Source of the DNA: Archangium gephyra
Lineage (GTDB): Bacteria; Myxococcota; Myxococcia; Myxococcales; Myxococcaceae
Direction of reading: 5' to 3'
Length of the DNA stretch: 64,000 bases
Assembly (NCBI RefSeq): GCF_001027285.1
Contig: NZ_CP011509.1
Location: forward strand, 5,232,501-5,296,500
The position numbers and the translations under genes were made by a program. Every line of letters begins with the position of its first letter. Positions within the stretch are counted from its first letter, which is position 1. Below are positions 43,701 through 50,355 of this stretch, in pieces. The notes under the pieces were generated by a model. It worked only from the letters and a program-made list of their open reading frames with translations. It made no database searches and was not told where the DNA came from.

Positions 43701-44698
43701 TGCGGCAGGTAGGACGAGAGGCCGTCGGTGCCGGTGAGGTCCACCAGCTGCGTCAGCTTGCCGAGCGAGATGCCCTCACACTGACCGGAGAGGAGTGCCT
43801 GGGGCAGGTTCCACTTCAGATCGGCCCCGAGCTTGATCTGGAGCTCCGCGCTCGGGATGGAGAGCGTGCCCGAGTAGCCATGCACCGGCTTGAAGGAGGG
43901 GTTCTGCGCCATCCAGTCGGTGGAATGCGGGCTGTAGACCTGGAACATCGCCCGCTGGAACGACAGCGCGCCCAGCTTGAAGTTCACCGAGAGGGGCGAC
44001 TGGAGATGGATGCCCGGTGCCTCCGGACGATCCCAGGCGCGCTGCATGGGCGTGAGCGCGAGGGTCCGCTCCGTCGGCTTGGGAATGCGGATGACTCCGT
44101 AGAGGGGAACCGTGGGCGAGTCGCCGAGGCCATGCTCGAGGACGCCCATCAGCCCCTGGGGCCGCATCCTGCTGACGAAGTTGATCCCCACGCCGAGCGG
44201 GAGGTCCGACTCGAGGTCGAGCCCCGCGTGGGTGGAGACGACGAAGAAGGTGTCGAAGAGGTCGAGCGCGTCCAGGAAGGAGCGCTGGTTGGCGAACGGG
44301 TCGTACCGGGCCTCGCGGAAGAACGGAGAGAGCTCCGTGGCGTAGTCGACGACCGTGGGCAGCTTCGGGAAGCTGCGGGAGAAGGTCCAGGCGTCCGGCC
44401 CCGGGGCCGTGTCGCGCAACCGGTAGCGGAGGGACGCGTGCACCTCGCCCTGGGCATCGACGCTGAAGCGCGCCGAGACGGGGAGGTCCGCCACGCCGAG
44501 GAAGCTCGCCCGGCCCGTGATGTGGACCGTGCCTCCCGCGGTGTCTTCGGTCTCCGTGCTCGCCTCGGAGATCTCGATGGGCTGACCGTTGTAGAAGGCG
44601 GCGAGGAAATCACTCACGCCCGAGGTCAGCGTGCTCTGCGAGATGACGACCTTGCCCCCGGCCGCCGACAGCTTCTGCTTCAGATCCTGGTAGTTCAT
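40793..44698 (-). CDS. 1301-residue beta-rich repetitive protein, no recognised family
   Basis: The very large protein has no signal peptide or membrane helix. Most of it is a repeating alternation of short strands with a recurring turn-and-strand style, for example ISLGKLTQLVDL, LDKLELMYVAVDVGV, LPGDVVIRSTFERVNLTKLIDQL, LKDVTDSLLGVVGL and FDVEARFGKSGLEAGG. This is compatible with a tandem beta architecture. The last 90 residues switch to a helical tail of 11-residue amphipathic repeats (AAKDTGKAVEG). It lies between a nitrilase-like gene (14 bp upstream) and the muramidase gene. I do not recognise a family. Confidence 0.8.
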   Translation of the reverse strand: MNYQDLKQKLSAAGGKVVISQSTLTSGVSDFLAAFYNGQPIEISEASTETEDTAGGTVHITGRASFLGVADLPVSARFSVDAQGEVHASLRYRLRDTAPGPDAWTFSRSFPKLPTVVDYATELSPFFREARYDPFANQRSFLDALDLFDTFFVVSTHAGLDLESDLPLGVGINFVSRMRPQGLMGVLEHGLGDSPTVPLYGVIRIPKPTERTLALTPMQRAWDRPEAPGIHLQSPLSVNFKLGALSFQRAMFQVYSPHSTDWMAQNPSFKPVHGYSGTLSIPSAELQIKLGADLKWNLPQALLSGQCEGISLGKLTQLVDLTGTDGLSSYLPQELQKAVDALDKLELMYVAVDVGVAGVTPTMESAWFTVGLPNLKWKVWGDHLEVKDIACRFNIRPAAQKTSVSVTLYGTLEVEGVPLSIYASSDDSFTVRATTKEKISLPLDKLMKTYAPGVPPPSALAVDSLGVTVAPGRSYEMMALLAGAPDPWVIPIGPKKLTVSDVVLALRCSSGAPLSGSFAGKMAFGDDIQLDIAYDLPGDVVIRSTFERVNLTKLIDQLCDVKVPMPDGFDLVLDNASVLIQKRGNDGTFQVGASVKDVGLFAFEVSKVPGKGWGFAAGLSLGNGRISQLPGLSALRELENTFKLEKLMVVISSLENAGFTFPDMAQFNRPELGAKLALPAQATGVVPGLMAFAEWKLDSNSREQKLLMSLLGLGGTQSATVVLGANPLKDFRLYVRQQSKIQGNPFQSRFGVELNNGKPSFFLTGSLAVKIQGQPQNFDVTTAFLPGGALLSATVKGSTAINCGPFKLSNLALQVGVNWAGIPSLGVACTIDVKKFQSSLAVFFDSTDPSRSLVAGSISSLTLKDVTDSLLGVVGLKTPLDEVLETIAIKGTREFSLPGSLASELDGLAFDKVATAFAAAKVAIPSSSQQLTLVVNAKGSSWHLTDLSTMRHYELTKRGDSIQVQIAPQFYFAPQPTAIGTIKYPQGYYINAAISFAGFDAAATIEISQSKGFSVDAQMDKIVLVDEQLFALTAAQGGGGPRISISTFNQPANPVQEFRPPHFYINGSLTMLGLKRSIYASVTTKGIEFELQGKLLPGVDFDVEARFGKSGLEAGGKVKVGVGTIDLGPLGKAKINTDLEAELELELGKEVELMLDSSFDFAGQHFKIAKFKVDAKADALAKLPEQMAKKVEAALRDVFKDVNQWANAVGKGFMDGVDDTEKVFRDVYGKSAQEAKALANSIGRGVNQAGKAIEGAAKDTGKAVEGAAKDTGKAVESAAKSAGKELNKTANKAKKAFKKIF
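40857..40951 (-). repeat. 33-bp tandem repeats encoding 11-residue amphipathic units
   Basis: About three 33-bp units at the end of the 1301-residue gene encode AAKDTGKAVEG, AAKDTGKAVES and a diverged AAKSAGKELNK (residues about 1249-1280). Eleven-residue helical repeats with this spacing are typical of lipid-binding or LEA-like amphipathic helices. Confidence 0.9.
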
Positions 44699-44711
44699 CG
44701 GGAGTTCCTCG

Positions 44712-45989
44712 TCAGAAATTGGCGAGCTGCAGTGGGCGGTAGACGGCGAGCTGCTGCGGGAACCACGGGTCCAGGGGTTTCGTTGTCACGTCCAAGGACT
44801 CGATGCTCGTCCCGTATTTGTCGTAGACCGGCTTGCAGAGGGTCGCGTTCACGCCCGTCGCATCGAGCTTGAGGTCGCCGGAGAGGACGATCCGATCGAC
44901 GATGTCGTTGATCCTCGCCCAGGCCTCCTTCGTCGCTTCGTTCTGGGCGGTGGTCGTCTCGAGCACGCCGTTGTTGTCGACCTTGGTCACGCGCTGGATT
45001 TCCGAGGGGTCGTAGGGCGTCTTCCAGTCGAAGGGGAGACAGCTGATGCCGTCATTCCTCAGGATGAAGTGGCCCTCTCCGACGGTGACGTTGTGTGGCT
45101 GGATTCGCATGCCGCACGCCGTCAGCAGCTGGAAGTCGAGCCGGGGAGGGTTGTTCGGCCAGGTCTGTGTGAACTCGGCGTAGGCGCTCTTGAGCACGCG
45201 CAGCTCGTGGTCCAGGCAGACCTCGATGCCGAACCAGCGGTTGTCACCGACCCCCAGGACGCACTGATCCTTGTTTCTCTTCCGCATCAACTCGAAGTAC
45301 TCGCTGAACAGGGGCCGCTGCGGCTCGATCACGTTCAGGTCGAAGATCGTCGCATTGCCGTCCTTTTGGGTCTTCTTCTCCTTGTTGAGCAGGGCGCGGT
45401 ATTTCGAGTCGATGTTGTCCGCTTCCGAGTAGTGCAGCTTGTCGTAGCTGGTCATTCCATGACCGCCGATGCCGACCATGGCGGTGTTGATGACGATGTC
45501 CTGCTTCGAGATGTTGTTGAGGGGCTTGGTGCTGTTGGCGTCGAGCTTGAGGTCGTCGAGGAAGGTCTGACCCTTCAGGTTCCAGACGATGGTCCCGGGG
45601 ACGAAGATCCAGCCCATGAGGCTCTTCTGGGCGAAGACCCGCCGCAGGATGGCGACGACGAGGTGCCTCGTCGTCTCCGTGTAGCTCCTGGCGGCGCCTC
45701 CCGCCTTCGGCCGGAAATAGAACTCCGGGGCCATGAAGACCTTCAGCGTGGCCGGGTCCTGGGACACCTTCTTCGACTGCATGGCCCGGTCGATGACCGC
45801 GATCATCCTCGTGACCCGGCTCAGCGCGTCCTCGGACTGCGTCTCCAGTTCCTCCAGGTGAGGGGAGAGGTCCGTTCCCAGCCCCTTGCACAGCTTGAGG
45901 CTGACGAGGTCGCACTCGTTTCCCGCGGGCAGCGGCAGGTCCGTGGGGACCCGGTACGCGATCAGCTGAAGATTCTTGTATTGAGCCAC
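44712..45989 (-). CDS. nitrilase/carbon-nitrogen hydrolase superfamily protein
   Basis: The 425-residue protein shows the three nitrilase-superfamily positions in order: Glu89 in MAPEFYF, Lys184 in YDKLHY, and Cys258 in EVCLDHE. The regions between are unusual and the protein is long for the family (commonly about 260-350 residues). No signal peptide is present. GTG 45989 follows AGGAGCGATGCC. It lies 14 bp upstream of the 1301-residue gene. Its codon use looks less GC-extreme than that of neighbours. The substrate is unknown, and an amide in a natural product or peptide is only one possibility. Confidence 0.8.
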   Translation of the reverse strand: MAQYKNLQLIAYRVPTDLPLPAGNECDLVSLKLCKGLGTDLSPHLEELETQSEDALSRVTRMIAVIDRAMQSKKVSQDPATLKVFMAPEFYFRPKAGGAARSYTETTRHLVVAILRRVFAQKSLMGWIFVPGTIVWNLKGQTFLDDLKLDANSTKPLNNISKQDIVINTAMVGIGGHGMTSYDKLHYSEADNIDSKYRALLNKEKKTQKDGNATIFDLNVIEPQRPLFSEYFELMRKRNKDQCVLGVGDNRWFGIEVCLDHELRVLKSAYAEFTQTWPNNPPRLDFQLLTACGMRIQPHNVTVGEGHFILRNDGISCLPFDWKTPYDPSEIQRVTKVDNNGVLETTTAQNEATKEAWARINDIVDRIVLSGDLKLDATGVNATLCKPVYDKYGTSIESLDVTTKPLDPWFPQQLAVYRPLQLANF

Positions 45990-46071
45990 GGCATCGCTCC
46001 TGGTGGGCCTGACGAAGCCTTGGACCCGTGGAGCGATGTTTCCGGGCAACCGGACCGGGAACGGCCGCCGT

Positions 46072-46926
46072 CTACCGGGGGGAGGGGCCCTGGCCGCAGC
46101 CGATCCGCCGCGGGCCGACGGCCAGGTCATCGAGCCACCAGTCGGTGGGCACCGAGAGGCCCTGGTAGAGCACGACCCCGGTCTCGAGCACGGTGAAGCC
46201 GGTGGCCTTCTCGCGCACCGGCGGCACCGTCGTGGGCGGATCGGAGAAGACGAAGCGCTCGGGCCATTCGAGCTCGACGCCATCGAGCCAGACGCGGGGC
46301 TCCGCGGCTTCCGGGCTGGAGCCGTTGGCCCCGTCGAAGAGCCATTCGAGGCAGGCCCAGCCATCGAGCACGAGGGGCGTGCTGGAGACGAGCACCCACT
46401 CCGGGAAGCCGGGCGGCTCGGGAGGGTGCCAGATGGCCATGTACTTCTGTTGGTAGGTGGCGAGCTCGTACCAATCGAGCGTGTCGAACGCACGGCCGGC
46501 GCTTCCGGGCCGCGGATAGCGTGCGCTGAAGAGCCCCGCGTGCGAGGCGGGCCGCTCGGGTGTCGTGTAGACGTAGACGCGGCCCCACAGCACGGGGCCG
46601 AAGTGGGCGGGCAGGTCGAAGCGGAGTGTCTTCTTGGGGCCGCCCTGCGAGCCTTCCTTGCCGCCGGACAGCTGCCGGGCGTGCAGCGCGTACCTGCCGC
46701 TGTGGGCCCGGGTGGCGTCCACGAGCAGCTGGCCGTTGAACTCGTCGCGATGCGGTGTCCAGCCGGCTGGGAGCGCGCCTTCCTCGAAGTCCCAGCACAA
46801 GGACTCCTGGCCCGCGCAGCCGGTGGTGGCGGGCATGTCCCCGTCCGGTCTCGGCTGGCCACGGGCACAGGCGGTCACGAGCGCCAGCAAACACATCGAG
46901 CTCCACGTCGCGATTCGAGCACGCAC
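46072..46926 (-). CDS. lipoprotein with lectin/glucanase-like fold
   Basis: The 284-residue protein has a lipoprotein signal ending LVTAC. The body begins CAGQESLCWDFEEG, continues through strand-like segments rich in Trp and Tyr (WGRVYVYTTPE, DTLDWYELATYQ) and ends WWLDDLAVGPR. It resembles concanavalin-like polysaccharide-binding or Cip1-like proteins, but this is by impression. GTG 46926 starts one base after the upstream TGA. Confidence 0.75.
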   Translation of the reverse strand: MRARIATWSSMCLLALVTACARGQPRPDGDMPATTGCAGQESLCWDFEEGALPAGWTPHRDEFNGQLLVDATRAHSGRYALHARQLSGGKEGSQGGPKKTLRFDLPAHFGPVLWGRVYVYTTPERPASHAGLFSARYPRPGSAGRAFDTLDWYELATYQQKYMAIWHPPEPPGFPEWVLVSSTPLVLDGWACLEWLFDGANGSSPEAAEPRVWLDGVELEWPERFVFSDPPTTVPPVREKATGFTVLETGVVLYQGLSVPTDWWLDDLAVGPRRIGCGQGPSPR

Positions 46927-46927
46927 T

Positions 46928-47323
46928 TCAAGAACCCCTTTCCGTCGAGTGCCCCCGCATGCGCTCGAGCGTCACCGCGAGGGCGAGCCCGACAGCGTAG
47001 GACACGAGATCCCAGACATCGAAGGTGGAGCCCGTCACGACCACCAGGGGATCCGAGGGCCGGGTGGTGAAGAGCCGCGCCCATTGCGCCAGCTCGATGC
47101 CGACCGCCAGCACGGCGATGGCTCCGGCGCGGGCGGCCATGGGGCCTCGCCAGACGAGGCTGAGCAGGTGGTAGAGGAAGCCGACGACGAAGAGATCTCC
47201 CAGCGTTCCGCGCGTGAAGCGCCAGCCGGGGCCCCGGTAGAAGAGGGCGAAGAGGCCCGCGGCCAGGAAGGCACCTCCGGCGGCGAGGTGGAATCGGCGG
47301 ACGCTGTCGGGTTGCCGCTGCAT
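46928..47323 (-). CDS. DUF2809-like integral membrane protein
   Basis: The 131-residue protein has four hydrophobic helices. The order GDLFVVGFLYHLL, AIAVLAVGIELAQ and TFDVWDLVSYAVGLALA matches DUF2809/VanZ-like small membrane proteins. The function is unknown. ATG 47323 begins a run of six closely packed minus-strand genes to 39.0 kb. Confidence 0.8.
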   Translation of the reverse strand: MQRQPDSVRRFHLAAGGAFLAAGLFALFYRGPGWRFTRGTLGDLFVVGFLYHLLSLVWRGPMAARAGAIAVLAVGIELAQWARLFTTRPSDPLVVVTGSTFDVWDLVSYAVGLALAVTLERMRGHSTERGS

Positions 47324-47418
47324 GGGCGCCGACTGTCCCAGGTCCTCGCCCGGGAGCCAGTTCCCACCCCGGTGGGTGCCTGGCTCCCCGCGCGCCGGGC
47401 GTGCGCTTCGCGTTCGAC

Positions 47419-47446
47419 TTGACCTTGGAAGTTCGGCCGTTACGAC
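47419..47446 (+). promoter_or_regulatory. candidate promoter for the DUF72 gene
   Basis: TTGACC (47419-47424) and a weak TACGAC (47441-47446) are 16 bp apart. The -35 is good and the -10 poor. Confidence 0.3.
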
Positions 47447-47447
47447 T

Positions 47448-47465
47448 TACTCTAGGAATAGAGTA
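47448..47465 (+). promoter_or_regulatory. perfect inverted repeat before the DUF72 gene
   Basis: TACTCTA (47448-47454) and TAGAGTA (47459-47465) form a 7-bp inverted repeat with a 4-bp centre, 13 bp before the ATG. It could be an operator or a 5' mRNA stem near the ribosome-binding site. Confidence 0.45.
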
Positions 47466-47478
47466 CGCCGGAGCGCAC

Positions 47479-48534
47479 ATGCCAGACCGTGACCCCTCCC
47501 AGCTCGATCTCTTCACCGGGGCCCCCAGCCCCACGCCGCCCCGAGGGCGCCGCCGGGGCCACGAGGAGCCCGTGGGCCCCGCCGAGCAGCCCGAGGAGGT
47601 GAGGGCGCTCGGGGAGCACCTGCCTCCGGGCCTGTTCCTGGGCACCTCGTCCTGGACCTTTCCGGGCTGGACGGGGCCGGGGCTCGTCTATGACCGCGAG
47701 GCCACCCCGGCGCGCCTGTCCCGCGAGGGGCTCGCCGCGTACGCGAGGCACCCCGTGCTGCGCACCGTGGGCGTGGACCGGACCTTCTATGCCCCCATCC
47801 CCGCCTCCGCCTTCGCCGAGTACGCCGCCCAGGTGCCTCCCGGCTTCCGCTTCCTCGTGAAGGCCCACGAGGCCTGCACCCTGTCCCGCTGGCCCGTGCA
47901 CGTGCGCTATGGCGACCTGCGCGGTCAGCCCAATGAGCGTTTCCTCGATGCCGCCTACGCGCGCGACCTCGTGGTGGCCCCCTTCGTCGAGGGGTTGGGG
48001 GAGAAGGCCGGGCCGCTCGTCTTCCAGTTGCCGCCGCAGGATCCGCAGGACCTCGGTGGGGCGGGGCCCTTCGTGGAGCGGCTGCACGCGTTTCTCTCCG
48101 CGCTGCCCCGGGGGCCGCTCTACGCCGTCGAGCTGCGCAACGAGTCGCTGCTCACCGAGGCCCTGGCCCAGGCGCTCGCGGACGTGGGGGCCTGTCCCGT
48201 GCTCGCCGCCTGGAAGAACATGCCTCCCGTGGAGCGTCAGGCCGTGCGGCTGCGCGCCCTGCAGGCCCCGGCCCTCGTGGTGCGCTGGATGCTGCCGCCC
48301 CACCTCGACTACGAGGAGGCCCGCAAGCGCTACTTCCCCTTCGACAAGCTGGTGGAGGAGGACGTGCGGACCCGCGACGCCATCGCCCGCGCCAGTGCCG
48401 CCGCGCTGCGCTCCGGCAGGCCCGTCTTCGTCACGCTCAACAACAAAGCGGAAGGAAGTGCACCCCTTTCCGCCGTGCTTCTGGCGCGAAGCGTCATGTC
48501 ACGTACAGGAAAGCCCGCGAGTGTGGACTCTTGA
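47479..48534 (+). CDS. DUF72-family protein
   Basis: The 351-residue protein has the DUF72 pattern LFLGTSSWTFPGWTGPGLVYD, TFYAPIPASAFAEYAAQVPPGFRFLVKAHE and VFVTLNNKAEGSAP. The family has a TIM-barrel fold and no agreed function. The start is ATG 47479 after GGAG; an upstream in-frame reading covers the promoter region and looks non-coding. Confidence 0.9.
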   Translation: MPDRDPSQLDLFTGAPSPTPPRGRRRGHEEPVGPAEQPEEVRALGEHLPPGLFLGTSSWTFPGWTGPGLVYDREATPARLSREGLAAYARHPVLRTVGVDRTFYAPIPASAFAEYAAQVPPGFRFLVKAHEACTLSRWPVHVRYGDLRGQPNERFLDAAYARDLVVAPFVEGLGEKAGPLVFQLPPQDPQDLGGAGPFVERLHAFLSALPRGPLYAVELRNESLLTEALAQALADVGACPVLAAWKNMPPVERQAVRLRALQAPALVVRWMLPPHLDYEEARKRYFPFDKLVEEDVRTRDAIARASAAALRSGRPVFVTLNNKAEGSAPLSAVLLARSVMSRTGKPASVDS

Positions 48535-48620
48535 TCCATGCCCATGTGCGTCTATGGTGTGGGATGTAGGATCAAAAACACCCGTTGGATTGAGCACGCA
48601 GCTTGCTTGGAAGGGTGGTC

Positions 48621-48869
48621 ATGAGATCGGTCCTGGTTGCAGCGCTCGTGGCACGCATGACGGCGGCCGGAGGGGCGGGCGCTGGTGTCGAGGAAGAAGC
48701 GCGACGCCAGCAAGCCGGCGATACCTGGGAAGACGTGCGTAAACACTTCTCCACCCTGCGTAACGAGATTTCCACTCTGGAGTCCGAGTTTCGAGACGCC
48801 GAGGCGCGTCACAAGCTCGCCGCGGAGCGTCGTCAGCAGGAGCTGGAGCGCGAGCGTCGTGGCCGCTGA
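48621..48869 (+). CDS. small coiled-coil protein overlapping the Smr gene
   Basis: The 82-residue protein has an Ala-rich N-terminus (possibly a weak signal peptide) followed by a strongly charged coiled-coil region ([37 protein letters not shown]). It ends 11 bp inside the Smr gene, so translation is probably coupled. The function is unknown. Confidence 0.65.
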   Translation: MRSVLVAALVARMTAAGGAGAGVEEEARRQQAGDTWEDVRKHFSTLRNEISTLESEFRDAEARHKLAAERRQQELERERRGR

Positions 48870-49188
48870 GCAGGACCCGGACGCCGATTTCGATCCGGAA
48901 GCACCCGTCGAGCTCCCCCTGGATGGGAACCTCGATCTGCACTTGTTCCACCCCCGCGACGTCAAGGACGTCGTCACCGAGTACCTCTGGGCCTGCCGTC
49001 AGAAGGGTGTACTCGACGTGCGCATCATCCACGGCAAGGGCTCGGGCGCGCTGCGGCGCACCGTGCAGTCGCTGCTCCCCCAGTTGTCCGAAGTGGAGTC
49101 GTTCCGCTCCGCCTCCGAGAGCGATGGTGGGTGGGGCGCCACCTGGGTCCGGTTGAAGCCCCTGGCTCCCGGAGACCCGGAAGGGTAG
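48859..49188 (+). CDS. Smr-domain endonuclease-like protein
   Basis: The 109-residue protein is almost entirely an Smr domain: [15 protein letters not shown] with the conserved Asp-Leu-His, then [16 protein letters not shown] (HGKG motif). Smr domains nick DNA or cleave RNA, for example at stalled ribosomes or recombination intermediates. The GTG start overlaps the preceding coiled-coil gene. Confidence 0.9.
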   Translation: MAAEQDPDADFDPEAPVELPLDGNLDLHLFHPRDVKDVVTEYLWACRQKGVLDVRIIHGKGSGALRRTVQSLLPQLSEVESFRSASESDGGWGATWVRLKPLAPGDPEG

Positions 49189-49310
49189 GGCGCGAGGGCC
49201 CGCTGGCCTGGCCGCTCGGCTCCGAGGGCGCGCCGAAATAGGACGTGCGCGACCCGGGTTGAATCAGACGCGACGGGTCGTGGCGGAGGAAGGCCGCGAC
49301 GGTCGGAAGT

Positions 49311-49331
49311 CTCGTGGAATAGCGCCACGAG
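49311..49331. terminator. weak bidirectional terminator-like hairpin
   Basis: CTCGTGG (49311-49317) and CCACGAG (49325-49331) make a 7-bp stem in the 263-bp gap between convergent genes. It is followed by a pyrimidine-rich stretch on the plus strand. The rest of the gap shows nothing else. Confidence 0.3.
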
Positions 49332-49451
49332 GGGCCGTCTTCTTCTCCCTGCCCTCGGTGACTCCCCGCCCGCCGGATGGCGGCGCCGGGTCCGAGCTCC
49401 CGGGAGCGAGTGGGAAGAGCGGCCCCCCGTCGGTGCGAAAGGCCGTGTCCC

Positions 49452-50182
49452 TCAGTGGACCGTCCCCTCCAGCCACCAGTGCACCGCCTCGCGCATCATC
49501 TCCTCGGGGACGACGTGGGGGCCTTCGAACTCCTGGTAGTTCACCTCGTAGCCGGCACGCTCGAACACGCGCACCAGCCGGCGGCTGCACCGGTCGATGG
49601 GGAGGACGCGATCCTCGGTGCCGTGGCTCATGAAGATGCGCGGCGTACCCAGCTGCCGCGGCGGCACCGCGAAGCCCGGGGAGAAGGCGATGATGTGCCG
49701 GAACAGATCCCCGTTGCCGATCCCGAGTGAGAGCGCGTACGAGGCTCCGTCGGAGAAGCCGCCGATGGCCACCCGCGAGGGGTCCACCGCGTAGTGCTCG
49801 AAGGTGTGCGAGAGCGCCTCGTCGATGGCGTGCACGTCCGGCCCGAAGTCCTCCACGATGACGTCCCACGTGGGGCCCTGGGAGCCCGGCGCCAGGAGGA
49901 TGAGGTTCACGTCATCGGCCAGGGGCCGGAGCAGGTCCAGGCCATGCCGGGCCGAGCCTCCCGCGCCGTGCAGCATGACCGCGAGCGGGGCGGGCTGGTC
50001 CGGCTGGTAGCCCGGGGGACGTAGAGGAGTCCGTCGTGCCCGAGGCTCACGCCGAGCGGATGCAGGCCTGGCGGGCCTCCGGGGGCTGCTGGGCTCCCTG
50101 AGCGCGCCCGCAGGCGTCCTGCCCGGGCCGAACGCCAGGACTCGTCCTGCCGTCCGGTTTCGCCCTTCTCCCTGTTGCTCAT
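49452..50182 (-). pseudogene. phospholipase/carboxylesterase-type alpha/beta hydrolase, frameshifted as assembled
   Basis: The N-terminal part (ATG 50182 after GGGAGGAG; ending LHPLGVSLGHDGLLYVP) and the remainder (PGYQPDQPAPLAVMLHGAGG onward) lie in different frames. Adding one base to the five-G run at 50014-50018 joins them. The catalytic set is visible: GFSDG (nucleophile Ser), Asp in SHGTEDRVLP, and His in FEGPHVVP. The restored protein would have about 243 residues. A sequencing error is more likely than decay because the reading on both sides is intact. Confidence 0.8.
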
Positions 50183-50355
50183 CGACTCGCTCCTCCCTGG
50201 GGGCTCACCCCCCGTGCGGCCGGCATGCTTTCGGGCACAATCTGAGGCCGCCCGGGCCGCGAGGACGACTCCCGTGTCTCCGCGGCGACTGGGGCGCCTG
50301 CTCCGTCGGGGCGTACAAGGCGAGCGCCTGGATGCACGTCTGCTGCCGAGGGCGG

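Noticed and set aside
41204-44872. 1222-residue plus-strand reading frame opposite the giant protein
   Set aside because: It is antisense and rich in Arg, Glu, Leu and His in the pattern of the opposite strand's codon bias. The minus-strand frame has a proper start, closely spaced neighbours and a coherent repeat structure.
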